A stretch of 64,000 nt of DNA, taken from Marinomonas spartinae (GTDB taxonomy: Bacteria; Pseudomonadota; Gammaproteobacteria; Pseudomonadales; Marinomonadaceae). Of the stretch, positions 46,733 to 57,060 are shown one piece after another (position 1 is the first letter of the stretch; the number at the start of each line of letters is the position of its first letter). The notes beneath the pieces were generated by a model. The model worked only from the letters and a program-made list of their open reading frames with translations, made no database searches and was not told where the DNA came from. Made by a program: the position numbers and the translations under genes. Location: assembly GCF_016461715.1 (NCBI RefSeq), contig NZ_JAEMUI010000002.1:310001-374000 (forward strand). The letters run 5' to 3'.

Positions 46733-47936
46733 TAGTCCAATTGATTTAAACCTGCCTGATGCGCAAGGGCGCTTTGGGCAGTTTGGTGGAACATTTGTAT
46801 CCGAAACCTTGATGTCGGCACTTGATGATTTGACCAAGATGTATGAAGAGTTATCTCAAAGTGCAGAATTTCAGGCAGCGTTTGATAAAGATATGGCGCA
46901 TTATGTTGGGCGCCCGTCACCTTTGTATTTTGCCGAGCGCCTAACCGAAAAAGTAGGTGGTGCGAAAATTTATCTGAAGCGTGAGGATCTCAATCATACA
47001 GGGGCTCATAAAATCAATAACACCATTGGACAAGCCTTGCTTGCCAAACATATGGGCAAGCCAAACATCATTGCTGAAACGGGGGCGGGTCAACATGGTG
47101 TGGCATCAGCGACTGTGGCGGCTCGCTTGGGGCTGAAGTGTAAGGTCTTTATGGGGGCCGAAGATATCAAGCGCCAGTCTTTAAACGTGTACCGTATGAA
47201 ATTGTTGGGGGCAGAAGTGGTTCCCGTTGAGTCTGGTACAAAAACCTTAAAAGACGCTTTGAATGAAGCCATGCGTTACTGGGTGAGTAATGTCGATGAT
47301 ACTTTTTATATTATCGGTACCGCTGCTGGACCACACCCTTACCCCAAGTTAGTGCGTGATTTTCAATCTGTGATTGGCCGTGAAACGAAAGTGCAATGTA
47401 TGGAACAAGAAGGTCGTCTACCAGATGCGCTTGTTGCCTGTGTTGGAGGGGGGTCTAACGCAATTGGCTTGTTCCATCCGTTTATTGGTGACAAAGATGT
47501 AGCGATGTACGGTGTTGAAGCCGGGGGGGATGGCATCGAAACGGGCCGTCATGCGGCGCCGTTATCGGCAGGTCGTCCAGGTGTGTTACATGGTAATCGT
47601 ACGTATGTAATGGCCGACGAAGATGGTCAAATTATCGGTACTCATTCTATTTCTGCAGGTTTAGATTACCCTGGCGTGGGGCCTGAGCATTCTTGGTTGA
47701 AAGATGTTGGTCGTGCCAAATATGTGGCCATCAATGACGATGAGGCGATGGAGGGGTTCCGTGATCTTACTCGTCTAGAAGGCATAATGCCCGCCTTGGA
47801 GTCCAGTCATGCAGTTGCTTACGGTATGAAACTTGCCGCCACCATGAGCAAAGACCAAATTATCGTAATCAATTTATCGGGTCGTGGTGATAAAGATATT
47901 TTAACCGTTGCAGAATTGGATGGGATTGAAGTATGA
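46725..47936 (+). CDS. trpB: Tryptophan synthase beta chain
   Basis: The start is GTG 46725, with GGAG seven bases upstream, giving 403 residues (typical). It begins [24 protein letters not shown]. The PLP lysine lies in [13 protein letters not shown], and the phosphate-binding loop is [21 protein letters not shown] is also present. The subunit joins indole to serine to make tryptophan. The open frame extends further upstream but that part is trpF sequence in another frame. It overlaps trpA by 4 bases. Confidence 0.96.
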   Translation: MSDSPIDLNLPDAQGRFGQFGGTFVSETLMSALDDLTKMYEELSQSAEFQAAFDKDMAHYVGRPSPLYFAERLTEKVGGAKIYLKREDLNHTGAHKINNTIGQALLAKHMGKPNIIAETGAGQHGVASATVAARLGLKCKVFMGAEDIKRQSLNVYRMKLLGAEVVPVESGTKTLKDALNEAMRYWVSNVDDTFYIIGTAAGPHPYPKLVRDFQSVIGRETKVQCMEQEGRLPDALVACVGGGSNAIGLFHPFIGDKDVAMYGVEAGGDGIETGRHAAPLSAGRPGVLHGNRTYVMADEDGQIIGTHSISAGLDYPGVGPEHSWLKDVGRAKYVAINDDEAMEGFRDLTRLEGIMPALESSHAVAYGMKLAATMSKDQIIVINLSGRGDKDILTVAELDGIEV

Positions 47937-48754
47937 GCCGTATAAATGCATGTTTTGACAGTTTAGCAGCTTTAGGTAAGAAAGCTCTGATTCCTTATAT
48001 TACGGCAGGCGATCCTACACCAGAACACACGGTAACCATTATGAATGGCTTGGTGGCAGCAGGGGCTGATGTCATCGAGGTTGGTATGCCTTTTTCCGAC
48101 CCTATGGCCGATGGCCCGGTTATTCAGCTGGCTTGTGAACGCAGTCTGGCCGCTGGGACGAGTGTGCGTAAAGTATTAGATATTGTTCGTCAGTTCCGAG
48201 AGCAGAATACTGACACACCTGTTGTGCTTATGGGCTATTTGAACCCCATTGAGTTTTTTGGCTATCAAGCATTTGCCCATTCTGCTAAAGAAGCAGGGGT
48301 AGATGGCATTTTATTGGTGGATCTGACTCCAGAAGAGGCGACAGATGTAGTAGAATGCTTCCGCGAAAATGATATTGATCTCATTTATCTGTTATCACCT
48401 ACGACGACACCTGCTCGAGCGAAGAAAATTTGTGAGCTTGCTTCCGGTTATGTTTATTACGTTTCTGTGAAAGGGGTGACTGGTTCGACAGCGTTGGATG
48501 TGGATAGTGTGAAAAAACACGTTGATTCATTGCGAGAAATTACCCACTTACCTATAGGGGTAGGTTTTGGTATTCGAGATGCTCAAACAGCAGCAGCGGT
48601 GAGTCAGTGTTCGGATGGTGTAATTGTTGGCAGTGTATTGGTGAATGCCATCGCAGAAAATCAAAATCAAACAAAAGAATATATCGCTGACGCTTTACAG
48701 TCTATTCTTGCACCAATGCGTGTACAGATGGACGCTGAGCAAAGCGGCAGTTAG
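47933..48754 (+). CDS. trpA: Tryptophan synthase alpha chain
   Basis: The 273-residue TIM barrel has the catalytic Glu in [20 protein letters not shown] and the Asp in [11 protein letters not shown]. The phosphate loops are [10 protein letters not shown] and VGFGIRD. It cleaves indole-3-glycerol phosphate to indole and passes it through the tunnel to TrpB. It starts by ATGA overlap with trpB, so equal amounts are expected. Confidence 0.96.
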   Translation: MSRINACFDSLAALGKKALIPYITAGDPTPEHTVTIMNGLVAAGADVIEVGMPFSDPMADGPVIQLACERSLAAGTSVRKVLDIVRQFREQNTDTPVVLMGYLNPIEFFGYQAFAHSAKEAGVDGILLVDLTPEEATDVVECFRENDIDLIYLLSPTTTPARAKKICELASGYVYYVSVKGVTGSTALDVDSVKKHVDSLREITHLPIGVGFGIRDAQTAAAVSQCSDGVIVGSVLVNAIAENQNQTKEYIADALQSILAPMRVQMDAEQSGS

Positions 48755-48777
48755 TAAATAAGGATTTGGAGAAATAA

Positions 48778-49641
48778 ATGAGTAGCTGGTTAGATAAATT
48801 TTTACCTTCGATTGTGCGCAGCGAATCAAAGCGTGGTTCGGGATCTGTGCCTGAGGGGCTTTGGAAAAAGTGCCCGAAATGCGACAGTGTATTATACCGC
48901 CCTGAGTTAGATAAAAATCTCGATGTTTGCCCAAAGTGCCAGCATCATTTGCGTGTTAGTGCGCGTCGTCGTTTAGATATCTTTTTGGATCATGAGGGTC
49001 GCTATGAGATTGGTGAGCACTTAGAGCCTGAAGATAAATTGAAGTTTAAAGACTCTAAACGCTACAAGGATCGTTTGGTTGCTGCGCAGAAAGCCACTGG
49101 TGAGAAAGATGCTTTAGTCGCAATGGAAGGGGCATTAAATGGCATGCCTGTAGTTGCCGTTGCGTTTGAGTTTAGTTTCCTCGGGGGCTCTATGGGAGCA
49201 ATTGTTGGGGAGCGTTTTATCCAAGCAGTGAATGTGAGCCTTGAAAAACGTATACCTTTGATTTGTTTTTCAGCCTCTGGTGGCGCGCGTATGCAAGAAG
49301 CGTTGATTTCTTTGATGCAAATGGCGAAAACCAGTGCAGGCCTTGAACGCATGAAACAAGAAGGTATTCCATACATTTCGGTGATGACGGATCCTGTGTT
49401 TGGTGGGGTGTCTGCTTCATTGGCTATGTTAGGGGATTTAAACGTTGCTGAGCCAAACGCGTTGATCGGTTTTGCCGGGCCTCGTGTTATTGAGCAAACG
49501 GTTCGTGAAAAATTGCCTGAAGGGTTCCAGCGCAGTGAATTCCTGATGGAAAAAGGCGCATTGGATATGATCATCAAGCGTAACGAAATGCGTGATCGCC
49601 TCTACAATATTTTATCTATGTTGACAAATAGAGCGGCTTAA
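48778..49641 (+). CDS. accD: Acetyl-CoA carboxylase carboxyltransferase subunit beta
   Basis: The 287-residue protein has the N-terminal zinc ribbon with Cys32, Cys35, Cys51 and Cys54, unique to bacterial AccD. The carboxyltransferase crotonase-like fold has [37 protein letters not shown] and [14 protein letters not shown]. It works with AccA to transfer carboxyl from biotin to acetyl-CoA, the first step of fatty acid synthesis. It follows trpA by 23 bases and precedes folC by 4. Confidence 0.97.
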   Translation: MSSWLDKFLPSIVRSESKRGSGSVPEGLWKKCPKCDSVLYRPELDKNLDVCPKCQHHLRVSARRRLDIFLDHEGRYEIGEHLEPEDKLKFKDSKRYKDRLVAAQKATGEKDALVAMEGALNGMPVVAVAFEFSFLGGSMGAIVGERFIQAVNVSLEKRIPLICFSASGGARMQEALISLMQMAKTSAGLERMKQEGIPYISVMTDPVFGGVSASLAMLGDLNVAEPNALIGFAGPRVIEQTVREKLPEGFQRSEFLMEKGALDMIIKRNEMRDRLYNILSMLTNRAA

Positions 49642-49645
49642 TTGA

Positions 49646-50929
49646 ATGACATCCGAGTCGTTGACTGTGTGTAAGTCTCTAGATGACTGGCTTTCGTATA
49701 TTGAGAGCCAGCATCCTTCAGAAATTGAATTGGGCCTAGAACGAGGGGCATCGGTTTTAGCTAAGCTTAATATTGTCAGACCCAAAGAAAAAATCATTAC
49801 AGTAGCGGGTACCAATGGTAAAGGCTCGACTTGCGCCATGTTGACCCAGTATCTGCAATCTCAAGGTCATTCTGTAGGTACCTACACTTCTCCCCATTTT
49901 ATCGATTTTAATGAGCGCATTACGATCGATGATCGGCCCTGTGAAGACGATCTGATTTGTCAGGCTTTTAAGGTGATCGAAACGGTTCGTGGTGACACAC
50001 CTCTGACTTATTTTGAGTTCAGTACTTTGGCTGCATTGTGGATTTTCTCTCAAGCAAATTTGGATTATTGGGTTCTAGAAGTAGGTCTTGGTGGTCGGCT
50101 GGATTCGGTGAATATGGTCGATACCGATGTGGCGGTGGTGACGTCCATTGCACTGGATCATACCGATTGGCTAGGTGATTCCCTTGAGGTAATTGCACAG
50201 GAAAAAACGGGGATTGCCCGAGCTGGAAAACTGTTGGTCAGTGGGGTTGTTAACCCTCCCGCATCGTTGGCTAATACAGCAAATGGCATTGGAGCTGTAT
50301 TGCGTCAAAAAGGCACGGATTTTTCCTACGTTAAGAAGGGGAATGTGTGGTCTTGGTCTGGCAATAATGTTCGCTTTGATGATCTACCTGTCCCCAATCT
50401 ACCGATTGAAAACGCGGCGACTGTCGTGGCGATATTGAGTTATATGGGATTGTCTCCAACAAAAGAGGCTCTAGCGTCGTTGTTTCACTCTGCGCAGTTA
50501 ACCGGACGTTTTCAAAAAGTATCCAGTGAGCCGTTGGTGTATATTGATGTTGCTCATAATCCTGAGGCGGCCACTGAACTGGCCAATCGGATTGCTGATT
50601 TTGAATCTGCTCCTATTGCTGTTTGTGGTATGTTAAAAGACAAAGACATTGCCAGTGTTATGGTCATTTTAGGTTCGCAATTCTCAGCATGGTATTGTGC
50701 GGACCTGAAGGGTATACGAGGAGCGAAGGCGGATGAACTATTTACCAAGCTGACTCATCCATACAAGCAGTCTTTTCCATCGGTAGCACAAGCTTATGAT
50801 GCCGCCGTCGCTCAGGCGATTGAGGAGTCAAGGGCCGTCGTTGTATTTGGTTCTTTTGTAACGGTTACAGACTATTTAGAGCATGCTCGTTATTTGCAGC
50901 ATGATCGAGAAAAAGGTGTTCCATGTTAG
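49646..50929 (+). CDS. folC: Bifunctional folylpolyglutamate synthase/dihydrofolate synthase
   Basis: The 427-residue Mur-ligase-type enzyme has the P-loop VAGTNGKGSTCAML. It also has YTSPHFIDFNERI, the folate/metal motif FEFSTLAALWIF...LEVGLGGRLDSVN, and IALDHTDWLG. The C-terminal ligase domain contains VYIDVAHNPEAA. It adds glutamate to dihydropteroate and folates. The accD-folC-SPOR-cvpA-purF order is conserved in many gammaproteobacteria. It overlaps the next gene by 7 bases. Confidence 0.96.
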   Translation: MTSESLTVCKSLDDWLSYIESQHPSEIELGLERGASVLAKLNIVRPKEKIITVAGTNGKGSTCAMLTQYLQSQGHSVGTYTSPHFIDFNERITIDDRPCEDDLICQAFKVIETVRGDTPLTYFEFSTLAALWIFSQANLDYWVLEVGLGGRLDSVNMVDTDVAVVTSIALDHTDWLGDSLEVIAQEKTGIARAGKLLVSGVVNPPASLANTANGIGAVLRQKGTDFSYVKKGNVWSWSGNNVRFDDLPVPNLPIENAATVVAILSYMGLSPTKEALASLFHSAQLTGRFQKVSSEPLVYIDVAHNPEAATELANRIADFESAPIAVCGMLKDKDIASVMVILGSQFSAWYCADLKGIRGAKADELFTKLTHPYKQSFPSVAQAYDAAVAQAIEESRAVVVFGSFVTVTDYLEHARYLQHDREKGVPC

Positions 50930-51585
50930 ATAAAACTTTGACTCACAGGTTAATCGGTGCCGGCATTATGATTGTCGCTGCGGCGATTATTCTACCGCAA
51001 GTTTTAAATGGTAAACGTCCCCCTGAGTTGGGGGTTCAGGTAGAAGTGAGTAAAGCCCCCGTGTTTCCAGAGGCAAAAATAGCGGCAACTCAGCCTGTAG
51101 ACAATTTGCCGGATACGTCTTCTACAAATGATGTCACTCATGTTTCTGTCACAAACAAACACTCCACCACAGCGATTCCTATCAAACAACCTCAAGATAT
51201 TACACTTGTACCAGCCGATAAGGCGTCTGTTAAGAAAGACACTTCGGTGTCAAATCAATCTGCCCAAACAGGCTCCTCTTCATCCAGTGCGGCAAAAGCG
51301 TCAACAGATAAACAAACCAGTGTCGCCAGCAAAAGCCAGCCTAAGCCACAAATGGCCGTTCGTTGGACAGTACAAATTGCCACCTTTGCGAATGAGGCGA
51401 ATGCAAAACGTTTGGTGGATAAGTTAAAAAAGGCAAATTACTCGGCATATAGTATCACCAGCAGCTCTCTGAATAAGGTCTATGTTGGTCCTGAGTTTGA
51501 GAGAAGTGCGTCTGAGAAAACTATGAGTGACATTAAAAAGAAATTTGGTCTGAAGGGATTTGTGACGAAGTTTTCAGAGAATTAG
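50923..51585 (+). CDS. SPOR-domain membrane protein (DedD-like)
   Basis: This 220-residue protein has a short cytoplasmic start and one membrane helix (about 10-27, IGAGIMIVAAAIILPQVL). A long Ser/Thr/Lys/Gln-rich periplasmic linker leads to a C-terminal SPOR domain (about 145-218, VRWTVQIATFANEANAKRLV). SPOR binds denuded peptidoglycan at the division septum. The position between folC and cvpA matches dedD of E. coli, which assists cell constriction. Confidence 0.88.
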   Translation: MLDKTLTHRLIGAGIMIVAAAIILPQVLNGKRPPELGVQVEVSKAPVFPEAKIAATQPVDNLPDTSSTNDVTHVSVTNKHSTTAIPIKQPQDITLVPADKASVKKDTSVSNQSAQTGSSSSSAAKASTDKQTSVASKSQPKPQMAVRWTVQIATFANEANAKRLVDKLKKANYSAYSITSSSLNKVYVGPEFERSASEKTMSDIKKKFGLKGFVTKFSEN

Positions 51586-51630
51586 CGATTCGCTTCTGTT
51601 AAAATCCTCCGCGATTTTATGGAGACCATT

Positions 51631-52164
51631 ATGAACACAGTAAACTCTATTACTACAATAGATTGGCTGATCATCGCCGTTGTTCTTGTATCGACTTTGT
51701 TGAGTTTAAAGAGAGGGTTTGTTAAAGAAGTATTGTCTCTGGTGACTTGGGTTGTAGCGTTTGTTGTAGCTGTTAAGTTTTCGGATAATATGCAGGCTTT
51801 ATTGGTTCAGCAAATTCAGAGCGATCAAGTCCGTTATATAGTGGCCTTTATTGCTCTATTTGTTGCTACTTTAATCATTTGTGCCTTGGTGAGTTACTTA
51901 ATAGGCTCACTTATACAAGTTACTGGATTGTCTAGTACTGACCGGGTATTAGGTATGGTATTTGGCTTTGCGCGAGGGGCCTTAGTGGTCGTGGCGTTTG
52001 TATCCTTACTAAGTTTAAGTCCATCAATTGAAAAAACTCAGATGTGGAAAACCTCGACTCTGATCCCTCAATTGGTGTTATTAAAAGACTGGACGCGAGA
52101 TATGTTAGGCAAGAGTTCGGATGCGGTCAGTCCGTCTCTCATAAATCGTGTTCTAGGTAGTTAA
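51631..52164 (+). CDS. cvpA: CvpA family membrane protein
   Basis: The start at ATG 51631 has GGAG six bases upstream; ATG 51619 overlaps that site. The 177-residue protein begins TTIDWLIIAVVLVSTLLSLKRGFVKEVLSLVTWVVAF, the CvpA signature, and has four membrane helices. CvpA was named for colicin V production and later linked to envelope stress and bile tolerance. It lies directly before purF, as in E. coli. Confidence 0.93.
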   Translation: MNTVNSITTIDWLIIAVVLVSTLLSLKRGFVKEVLSLVTWVVAFVVAVKFSDNMQALLVQQIQSDQVRYIVAFIALFVATLIICALVSYLIGSLIQVTGLSSTDRVLGMVFGFARGALVVVAFVSLLSLSPSIEKTQMWKTSTLIPQLVLLKDWTRDMLGKSSDAVSPSLINRVLGS

Positions 52165-52247
52165 CTGGTTGCTTATGATGAGTAACCACCCGAAGAAGAA
52201 CCTTTTTGCGTATTTTACGTAATTTCCCCAATACGAGGATCTAATAC

Positions 52248-53759
52248 ATGTGTGGTATCGTTGGTGTCGTTGGCACGTCCATGGTTAACCAAACCATTTT
52301 TGATGCTTTGACTGTTCTGCAACATCGTGGTCAAGATGCAGCTGGGATGGTGACAAGTCATAATGGACTATTATGCTTACGCAAAGACAATGGACCTGTG
52401 AGCGAAGTTTTTCGTACACGTCATATGAAAAAACTACATGGTAACATTGGCATTGGGCATGCTCGTTACCCCACCGCTGGAACTTCCAGTTCTGCAGAAG
52501 CGCAGCCTTTTTATGTTAACTCACCTTACGGTATTTCACTGGCGCATAATGGTAATTTAACCAACACCGCCAAGCTTAAACAAGAAGTGTTTGAGTCCGA
52601 CTTGCGCCACATCAATACGACGTCTGATTCAGAGGTTCTATTGAATGTCTTAGCTCATGAGATGAGTTTAGAAAACAAGTTAATTCCAACGCCTGATGAT
52701 ATCTTTAATGCGCTAGAGCGTGTTTATAAGCGTATCGAGGGTGGGTATGCAGTTGTTGCTCTGATTACGGGCTATGGAATTTTAGCCTTCCGTGACCCTG
52801 ATGGTATTCGTCCACTGATTTACGGCTCAAAAATGAGTGAAAATGGTGGCATTGAGTATATGGTGGCCTCTGAAAGTGTCGCCTTGGATGCTGCAGGTTT
52901 TACTATTGAGCGGGATATTCAGCCCGGTGAGGCGATTTTCTTCGATGTGAACCATAAGGTTCATGTGCGTCAGTGTACACCGAAGAAAGTGCCTCGTCCT
53001 TGCTTGTTTGAATACGTATATTTTGCGCGCCCTGATACAGTGATTGACAATATTTCCGTCTATAAGGCGCGTATCAATATGGGGGATCGTTTAGCGGCGA
53101 AAATCCAGAGAGAGTGGCAAGATCATGATATTGATGTGGTTATCCCCATTCCGGACACGAGTCGTACGGCGGCATTGCAAATTGCACAAACGTTGAATAT
53201 CCCGTTTCGAGAAGGCTTGGTGAAAAATCGTTATATTGGCCGTACGTTTATTATGCCGGGTCAGGCTGTTCGTAAAAAATCGGTGCGTCAAAAACTCAAC
53301 CCAGTACCCTTTGAATTCAAAGACAAAACGGTTTTATTGGTTGATGACTCCATTGTGCGTGGCACTACCAGTAAAGAAATTATCGAGATGGCTCGCGAAG
53401 CGGGTGCGAAAAAAGTGTACATTGCCTCTGCTGCTCCAGAAGTACGCTATCCAAACGTTTATGGTATCGATATGCCTGCGGTAACGGAATTGATTGCTCA
53501 TGGCCGCAATGTTGATGAAATTTGTGAGCTAATCGGAGCGGATAAACTGATCTTCCAAGATCTGGACGATTTGATTGAGGCCTGTATCGATGAAAAGCAT
53601 TCTGAGGTGCGTGAATTTGATACTTCGGTCTTTAATGGCCAGTACATCACAGGTGATATCGATGACGCGTATTTGGAACGTTTGCAAGAAGCGCGCAATG
53701 ATGCCAAAAAGGCAGCTATCACAGTGAGTTCTAGTAGTGACATGATGTACCCTATGTAG
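52248..53759 (+). CDS. purF: Amidophosphoribosyltransferase
   Basis: The 503-residue enzyme begins MCGIVGVVG, with Cys2 as the glutaminase nucleophile. [19 protein letters not shown] and LAHNGNLTN complete the glutaminase domain. The PRPP site is [17 protein letters not shown]. It makes phosphoribosylamine from PRPP and glutamine, the first step of purine synthesis. No propeptide precedes Cys2, as in the E. coli form. It is 83 bases after cvpA and ends before a terminator. Confidence 0.97.
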   Translation: MCGIVGVVGTSMVNQTIFDALTVLQHRGQDAAGMVTSHNGLLCLRKDNGPVSEVFRTRHMKKLHGNIGIGHARYPTAGTSSSAEAQPFYVNSPYGISLAHNGNLTNTAKLKQEVFESDLRHINTTSDSEVLLNVLAHEMSLENKLIPTPDDIFNALERVYKRIEGGYAVVALITGYGILAFRDPDGIRPLIYGSKMSENGGIEYMVASESVALDAAGFTIERDIQPGEAIFFDVNHKVHVRQCTPKKVPRPCLFEYVYFARPDTVIDNISVYKARINMGDRLAAKIQREWQDHDIDVVIPIPDTSRTAALQIAQTLNIPFREGLVKNRYIGRTFIMPGQAVRKKSVRQKLNPVPFEFKDKTVLLVDDSIVRGTTSKEIIEMAREAGAKKVYIASAAPEVRYPNVYGIDMPAVTELIAHGRNVDEICELIGADKLIFQDLDDLIEACIDEKHSEVREFDTSVFNGQYITGDIDDAYLERLQEARNDAKKAAITVSSSSDMMYPM

Positions 53760-53831
53760 AAAAATAGACTGTCTATGGTAAATTTAGAGAAGGACATGTG
53801 AGCGCTGGTTTTCAGTGACATAATCCCGTGA

Positions 53832-53868
53832 AATAAAGCCAGGTTGTCGCCTGGCTTTATTGTTTTTT
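53832..53868 (+). terminator. Intrinsic terminator after purF
   Basis: AATAAAGCCAGG (53832-53843) pairs perfectly with CCTGGCTTTATT (53850-53861) around TTGTCG, followed by a T-run. Confidence 0.8.
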
Positions 53869-54021
53869 AATCTGTCGATTTTTAGCCTGATTAAAGTGGT
53901 TTAGGATGCCTTGGGCTCGATAGGTTTAGTACGGATGAATTGGAAAAGGCTTTTTCAAAAGCCTCCCATAGAATTGTGATATGTAGGGTTTATAAGTAGT
54001 AACCAAGTTGGAGAGACAGGA

Positions 54022-55194
54022 ATGCCTGATTATAAAGATGCGACGAATGCGATTCATTCTGGTGTTCGTCAGACGCAGGAGCAGGAAAATAGTGAAGCGA
54101 TTTTTGCTACCTCTAGCTTCGCTTATTCAAGTGCTCAAGAGGCCGCGAGTAAGTTTTCTGGAGAAGAAGATGGCAATGTATATTCTCGCTTTACTAACCC
54201 CACCGTTGAGTTGTTTGAAAAGCGTTTAGCTACCCTGGAAAAGGGGGAAGCGGCGATTGCGACCAGTTCCGGTATGGCGGCTTTGATGACCATGGCATAC
54301 AGTCTGTTGAGTACTGGCGATAAAGTTGTTTGCTCTCGTAACATCTTTGGATCTACGGTTAAATTCTTTAGTACCTACACAACCAAATTTGGTGTGGAAG
54401 TGGTGTATGTGGATGCGACGGACTATCAAGCTTGGGAAGAGGCTATCGATGAAAACACTAAGCTTTGTTATTTTGAAACACCGTCCAACCCACTATATGA
54501 AGTAGTGGATGTACAGCGTGTGGCAGACCTTGCTCATGGGAAAGGGGCATTACTGTGTGTCGATACAGTATTAGCAACACCAGCCCTTCAGAACCCTTTA
54601 ACGCAGGGGGCGGATATCGTGATGCAATCGGCGACGAAGTTCATTGATGGACAAGGCCGTACTCTTGGTGGGGCATTGATCTCAAACAAAGAGATAGTAG
54701 AGGTGTTTACGGCCTTTATGCGCAGTGCGGGGCCATGCATGAGTCCATTTAACGCATGGGTTTTAGTTAATGGTTTAGAAACCTTGGCGCTACGGATGAC
54801 CGCACATTCAGCGAATGCGCTTAAATTGGCACAGTTTTTAGAGGCTCACCCGAAGGTCAAAAAAGTGAACTATGGTGGTTTACCAAGCCATAAATATCAC
54901 GAGCTTGCCAAGAAGCAGCAAAAAGATTTTGGTGGGCTATTGTCGTTCGAAGTTGAAGGAGGTCGTGAGGCGGCATGGCGAGTAATTAATAGTGCCAAGC
55001 TGGTGTCTATCACGGGTAATTTAGGTGATACTAAAACCTTGGTGACGCATCCTGCTACCACTACACACGGTCGGTTAACCGATGAGGAAAAAGCCAAAGC
55101 GGGCATTGTGGAAGGTTTGATTCGTGTATCGGTAGGTTTGGAAGACATCGAAGATATTATCACGGATTTTGATGGGGCTTTGTCTCAGATCTAA
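54022..55194 (+). CDS. metZ: O-succinylhomoserine sulfhydrylase
   Basis: The 390-residue PLP enzyme belongs to the Cys/Met metabolism family. Features are the substrate loop YSRFTNPTVELFEKRLATLE, the SSGMAALMT phosphate site and the PLP Lys206 in MQSATKFIDGQGR. The C-terminus GNLGDTKTLVTHPATTTHGRL is typical. The wording FIDGQGRTLGG is characteristic of MetZ, which makes homocysteine directly from O-succinylhomoserine and sulfide. metZ follows purF in pseudomonads and relatives. A GGAGAGACAGG site precedes the ATG. Confidence 0.93.
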   Translation: MPDYKDATNAIHSGVRQTQEQENSEAIFATSSFAYSSAQEAASKFSGEEDGNVYSRFTNPTVELFEKRLATLEKGEAAIATSSGMAALMTMAYSLLSTGDKVVCSRNIFGSTVKFFSTYTTKFGVEVVYVDATDYQAWEEAIDENTKLCYFETPSNPLYEVVDVQRVADLAHGKGALLCVDTVLATPALQNPLTQGADIVMQSATKFIDGQGRTLGGALISNKEIVEVFTAFMRSAGPCMSPFNAWVLVNGLETLALRMTAHSANALKLAQFLEAHPKVKKVNYGGLPSHKYHELAKKQQKDFGGLLSFEVEGGREAAWRVINSAKLVSITGNLGDTKTLVTHPATTTHGRLTDEEKAKAGIVEGLIRVSVGLEDIEDIITDFDGALSQI

Positions 55195-55228
55195 CTGAAA
55201 AGCTATTGCCTTGATAGTATGTCACCCG

Positions 55229-55265
55229 AAAAGAGAATGCAGTCCTATTGCTGCATTCTCTTTTT
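55229..55265. terminator. Bidirectional terminator between metZ and the stator genes
   Basis: AAAAGAGAATGCAG (55229-55242) pairs perfectly over 14 bp with CTGCATTCTCTTTT (55251-55264) around an 8-base loop. Confidence 0.85.
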
Positions 55266-55318
55266 CTATCTGAAGGTTTAAGTTGTCCCTTTTTTAAGGG
55301 GCTATCTACTTCTTAAGG

Positions 55319-56122
55319 TTACGGAAACGCCAAAGGCTTGGTTTCCTGAGGTTGCTCTTTGGTGGCAGACTTAGGCATCCTTTCCAAAACAAACTCAGCA
55401 CGCCGATTTTTAGCGCGGTCTGCAGGCGTATCATTTGGCACGAGCGGAATACTGTCTGCATAACCTGTTGCCGTCATTCGTTCGGGTGAGATGCCTTTGT
55501 CTAGGAAATAGCGCAAAATGGTCGTGGCACGGATCGCTGACAGCTCCCAGTTGCTTGGAAAGCGTGCTGTTTTTATGGGCACATTATCCGTATGTCCTTG
55601 GATGTTGATTGTATAATTTGGGTACTTCTTAAAGGTATAGAGCAAGGTGTTTAAGATAAAGTCGGCATCATAACCAATCTCGGCCTCACCTGAGGCGAAT
55701 AAACTTTTTCCATCAACTCGGATGATGAGTTTGTCACCATTTTCTGAAACAGACACCATTTTATTCAGTTTATAGGCATCAAGTTGCCGTTGTAAGTCTC
55801 GTTCCATCTTGGGAAGGTTCGCATCAGGGGCGTCTTCGTCTGCTTGTGAATCGCTTTTACCGGATTTCGTGTCGGTATTTTTTAGTGGGATGGGGGTTAT
55901 GATTTTGTTGCCACCTTGAGCCGGTTTGTTGTCCGTTCCTTTGATATTATTTTTGTTCGAGATAGCAATTTGAATAGAGGATAAAGTTGACTCTAAAGTC
56001 GATTGAGTCATTCTCGACAGTGAAAATAACAGAATAAAAAACACCAAAAGCAGAGACATTAAATCAGCAAAGGTGAAGATCCATGTTGGAACCTCATCAT
56101 CTTCGAAAAAAGGATCATCCAT
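55319..56122 (-). CDS. Flagellar motor stator protein, MotB/PomB type
   Basis: The 267-residue protein has one membrane helix (about 14-35). It begins with an acidic cytoplasmic tail and PTWIFTFADLMSLLL, in which Asp20 is the ion-binding residue. A linker leads to the OmpA-like peptidoglycan-binding domain (about 145-255; INIQGHTDNVPI, NWELSAIRATTILRYF, RRAEFVLERM). It anchors the stator to the cell wall. PomB-type (Na+) is suggested by the PomA-like partner and marine setting, but ion choice is not proven. It starts 3 bases after its partner gene. Confidence 0.9.
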   Translation of the reverse strand: MDDPFFEDDEVPTWIFTFADLMSLLLVFFILLFSLSRMTQSTLESTLSSIQIAISNKNNIKGTDNKPAQGGNKIITPIPLKNTDTKSGKSDSQADEDAPDANLPKMERDLQRQLDAYKLNKMVSVSENGDKLIIRVDGKSLFASGEAEIGYDADFILNTLLYTFKKYPNYTINIQGHTDNVPIKTARFPSNWELSAIRATTILRYFLDKGISPERMTATGYADSIPLVPNDTPADRAKNRRAEFVLERMPKSATKEQPQETKPLAFP

Positions 56123-56125
56123 CGT

Positions 56126-56893
56126 CTAATCCCTAAGACCAACAGGTTTACGCTGATGAGCGGGGACATAGGAAGAGAGTCGCTCATACACGGCTAGATA
56201 GTTATTGCTGCCCATCATGGCGATGGTACCATCTCGGATGATTTCCAGAGTTTGTATTTCTAAAATGGTTCTGGCTTTGAGCTTGCCAGCAATGGGCTGA
56301 AAAATCACTGTCGATAAAATGGAACCATAGAAGGTGGTTAATAGTGCAACAGCCATAGCAGGACCAATGGCATCTGGGTTATTAAGATGGGACAGCATCT
56401 GAATCAAGCCAATTAACGTCCCAAGCATGCCAAACGCAGGGGCGTACATGCCCATTTTTTTAAACACGTCCTGAACCACATAGTGGCGCATTTTTAACGA
56501 GTCAATATCGGCTTGTAGGGTATGACGAATATAGTCCTCATCGGAGGCATCAGAGGCCATATTGAGTGCTCTTTGTAAGAAAGGGGAGTCGGCTTTTTCA
56601 CGACTTAACGCCATTAAGCCTTCACGTCGAGCTACTCTAGTTAATTGCAGCATGGTAGCAATCATCTGTTGTGGATTCTGTTTGTCCTGGGTAAAAACAA
56701 TGGCGGCTGCACGAAAAGCGGCCATCGTGTCTTTGAATTGAAACGTAAATAGCGTGGCGGCAATGGTACCGCCGATGACAATCATAATGCCCGGAACGTT
56801 GACAAAAATACTGATATCGCTACTACCATAAAGAATCGCAGAAACGATTAACGCGAGACCTGAGATGATCCCTACAAAAGACGTAAAATCCAT
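56126..56893 (-). CDS. Flagellar motor stator protein, MotA/PomA type
   Basis: The 255-residue protein has four membrane segments (about 5-25, 30-50, 148-168 and 180-200). It begins MDFTSFVGIISGLALIVSAILYGS and contains IPGIMIVIGGT-like, KMGMYAPAFGMLGTLIGLIQML and VALLTTFYGSILSTVIFQPIAGKL segments. The proline residues and the GTLIGL stretch line the ion path. The cytoplasmic loop (about 55-145) contacts the rotor protein FliG. PomA length and wording fit a sodium-type or second stator (MotC-like). It forms an operon with the MotB-type gene. Confidence 0.9.
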   Translation of the reverse strand: MDFTSFVGIISGLALIVSAILYGSSDISIFVNVPGIMIVIGGTIAATLFTFQFKDTMAAFRAAAIVFTQDKQNPQQMIATMLQLTRVARREGLMALSREKADSPFLQRALNMASDASDEDYIRHTLQADIDSLKMRHYVVQDVFKKMGMYAPAFGMLGTLIGLIQMLSHLNNPDAIGPAMAVALLTTFYGSILSTVIFQPIAGKLKARTILEIQTLEIIRDGTIAMMGSNNYLAVYERLSSYVPAHQRKPVGLRD

Positions 56894-57060
56894 AAATTAA
56901 TAAGCCTAGCACGATTCATAATGTAATGAGATTGACATTATGTAGAGGGTTTATTGACATGACAAGTTATGAATTGTCGATAGTTTTTAATTTTGTTTGG
57001 CTTTTGTCTCTGATTGTGTGTTTTTCCCATCCCTGATCTCACTGTTTTTGCGCCATCGAT

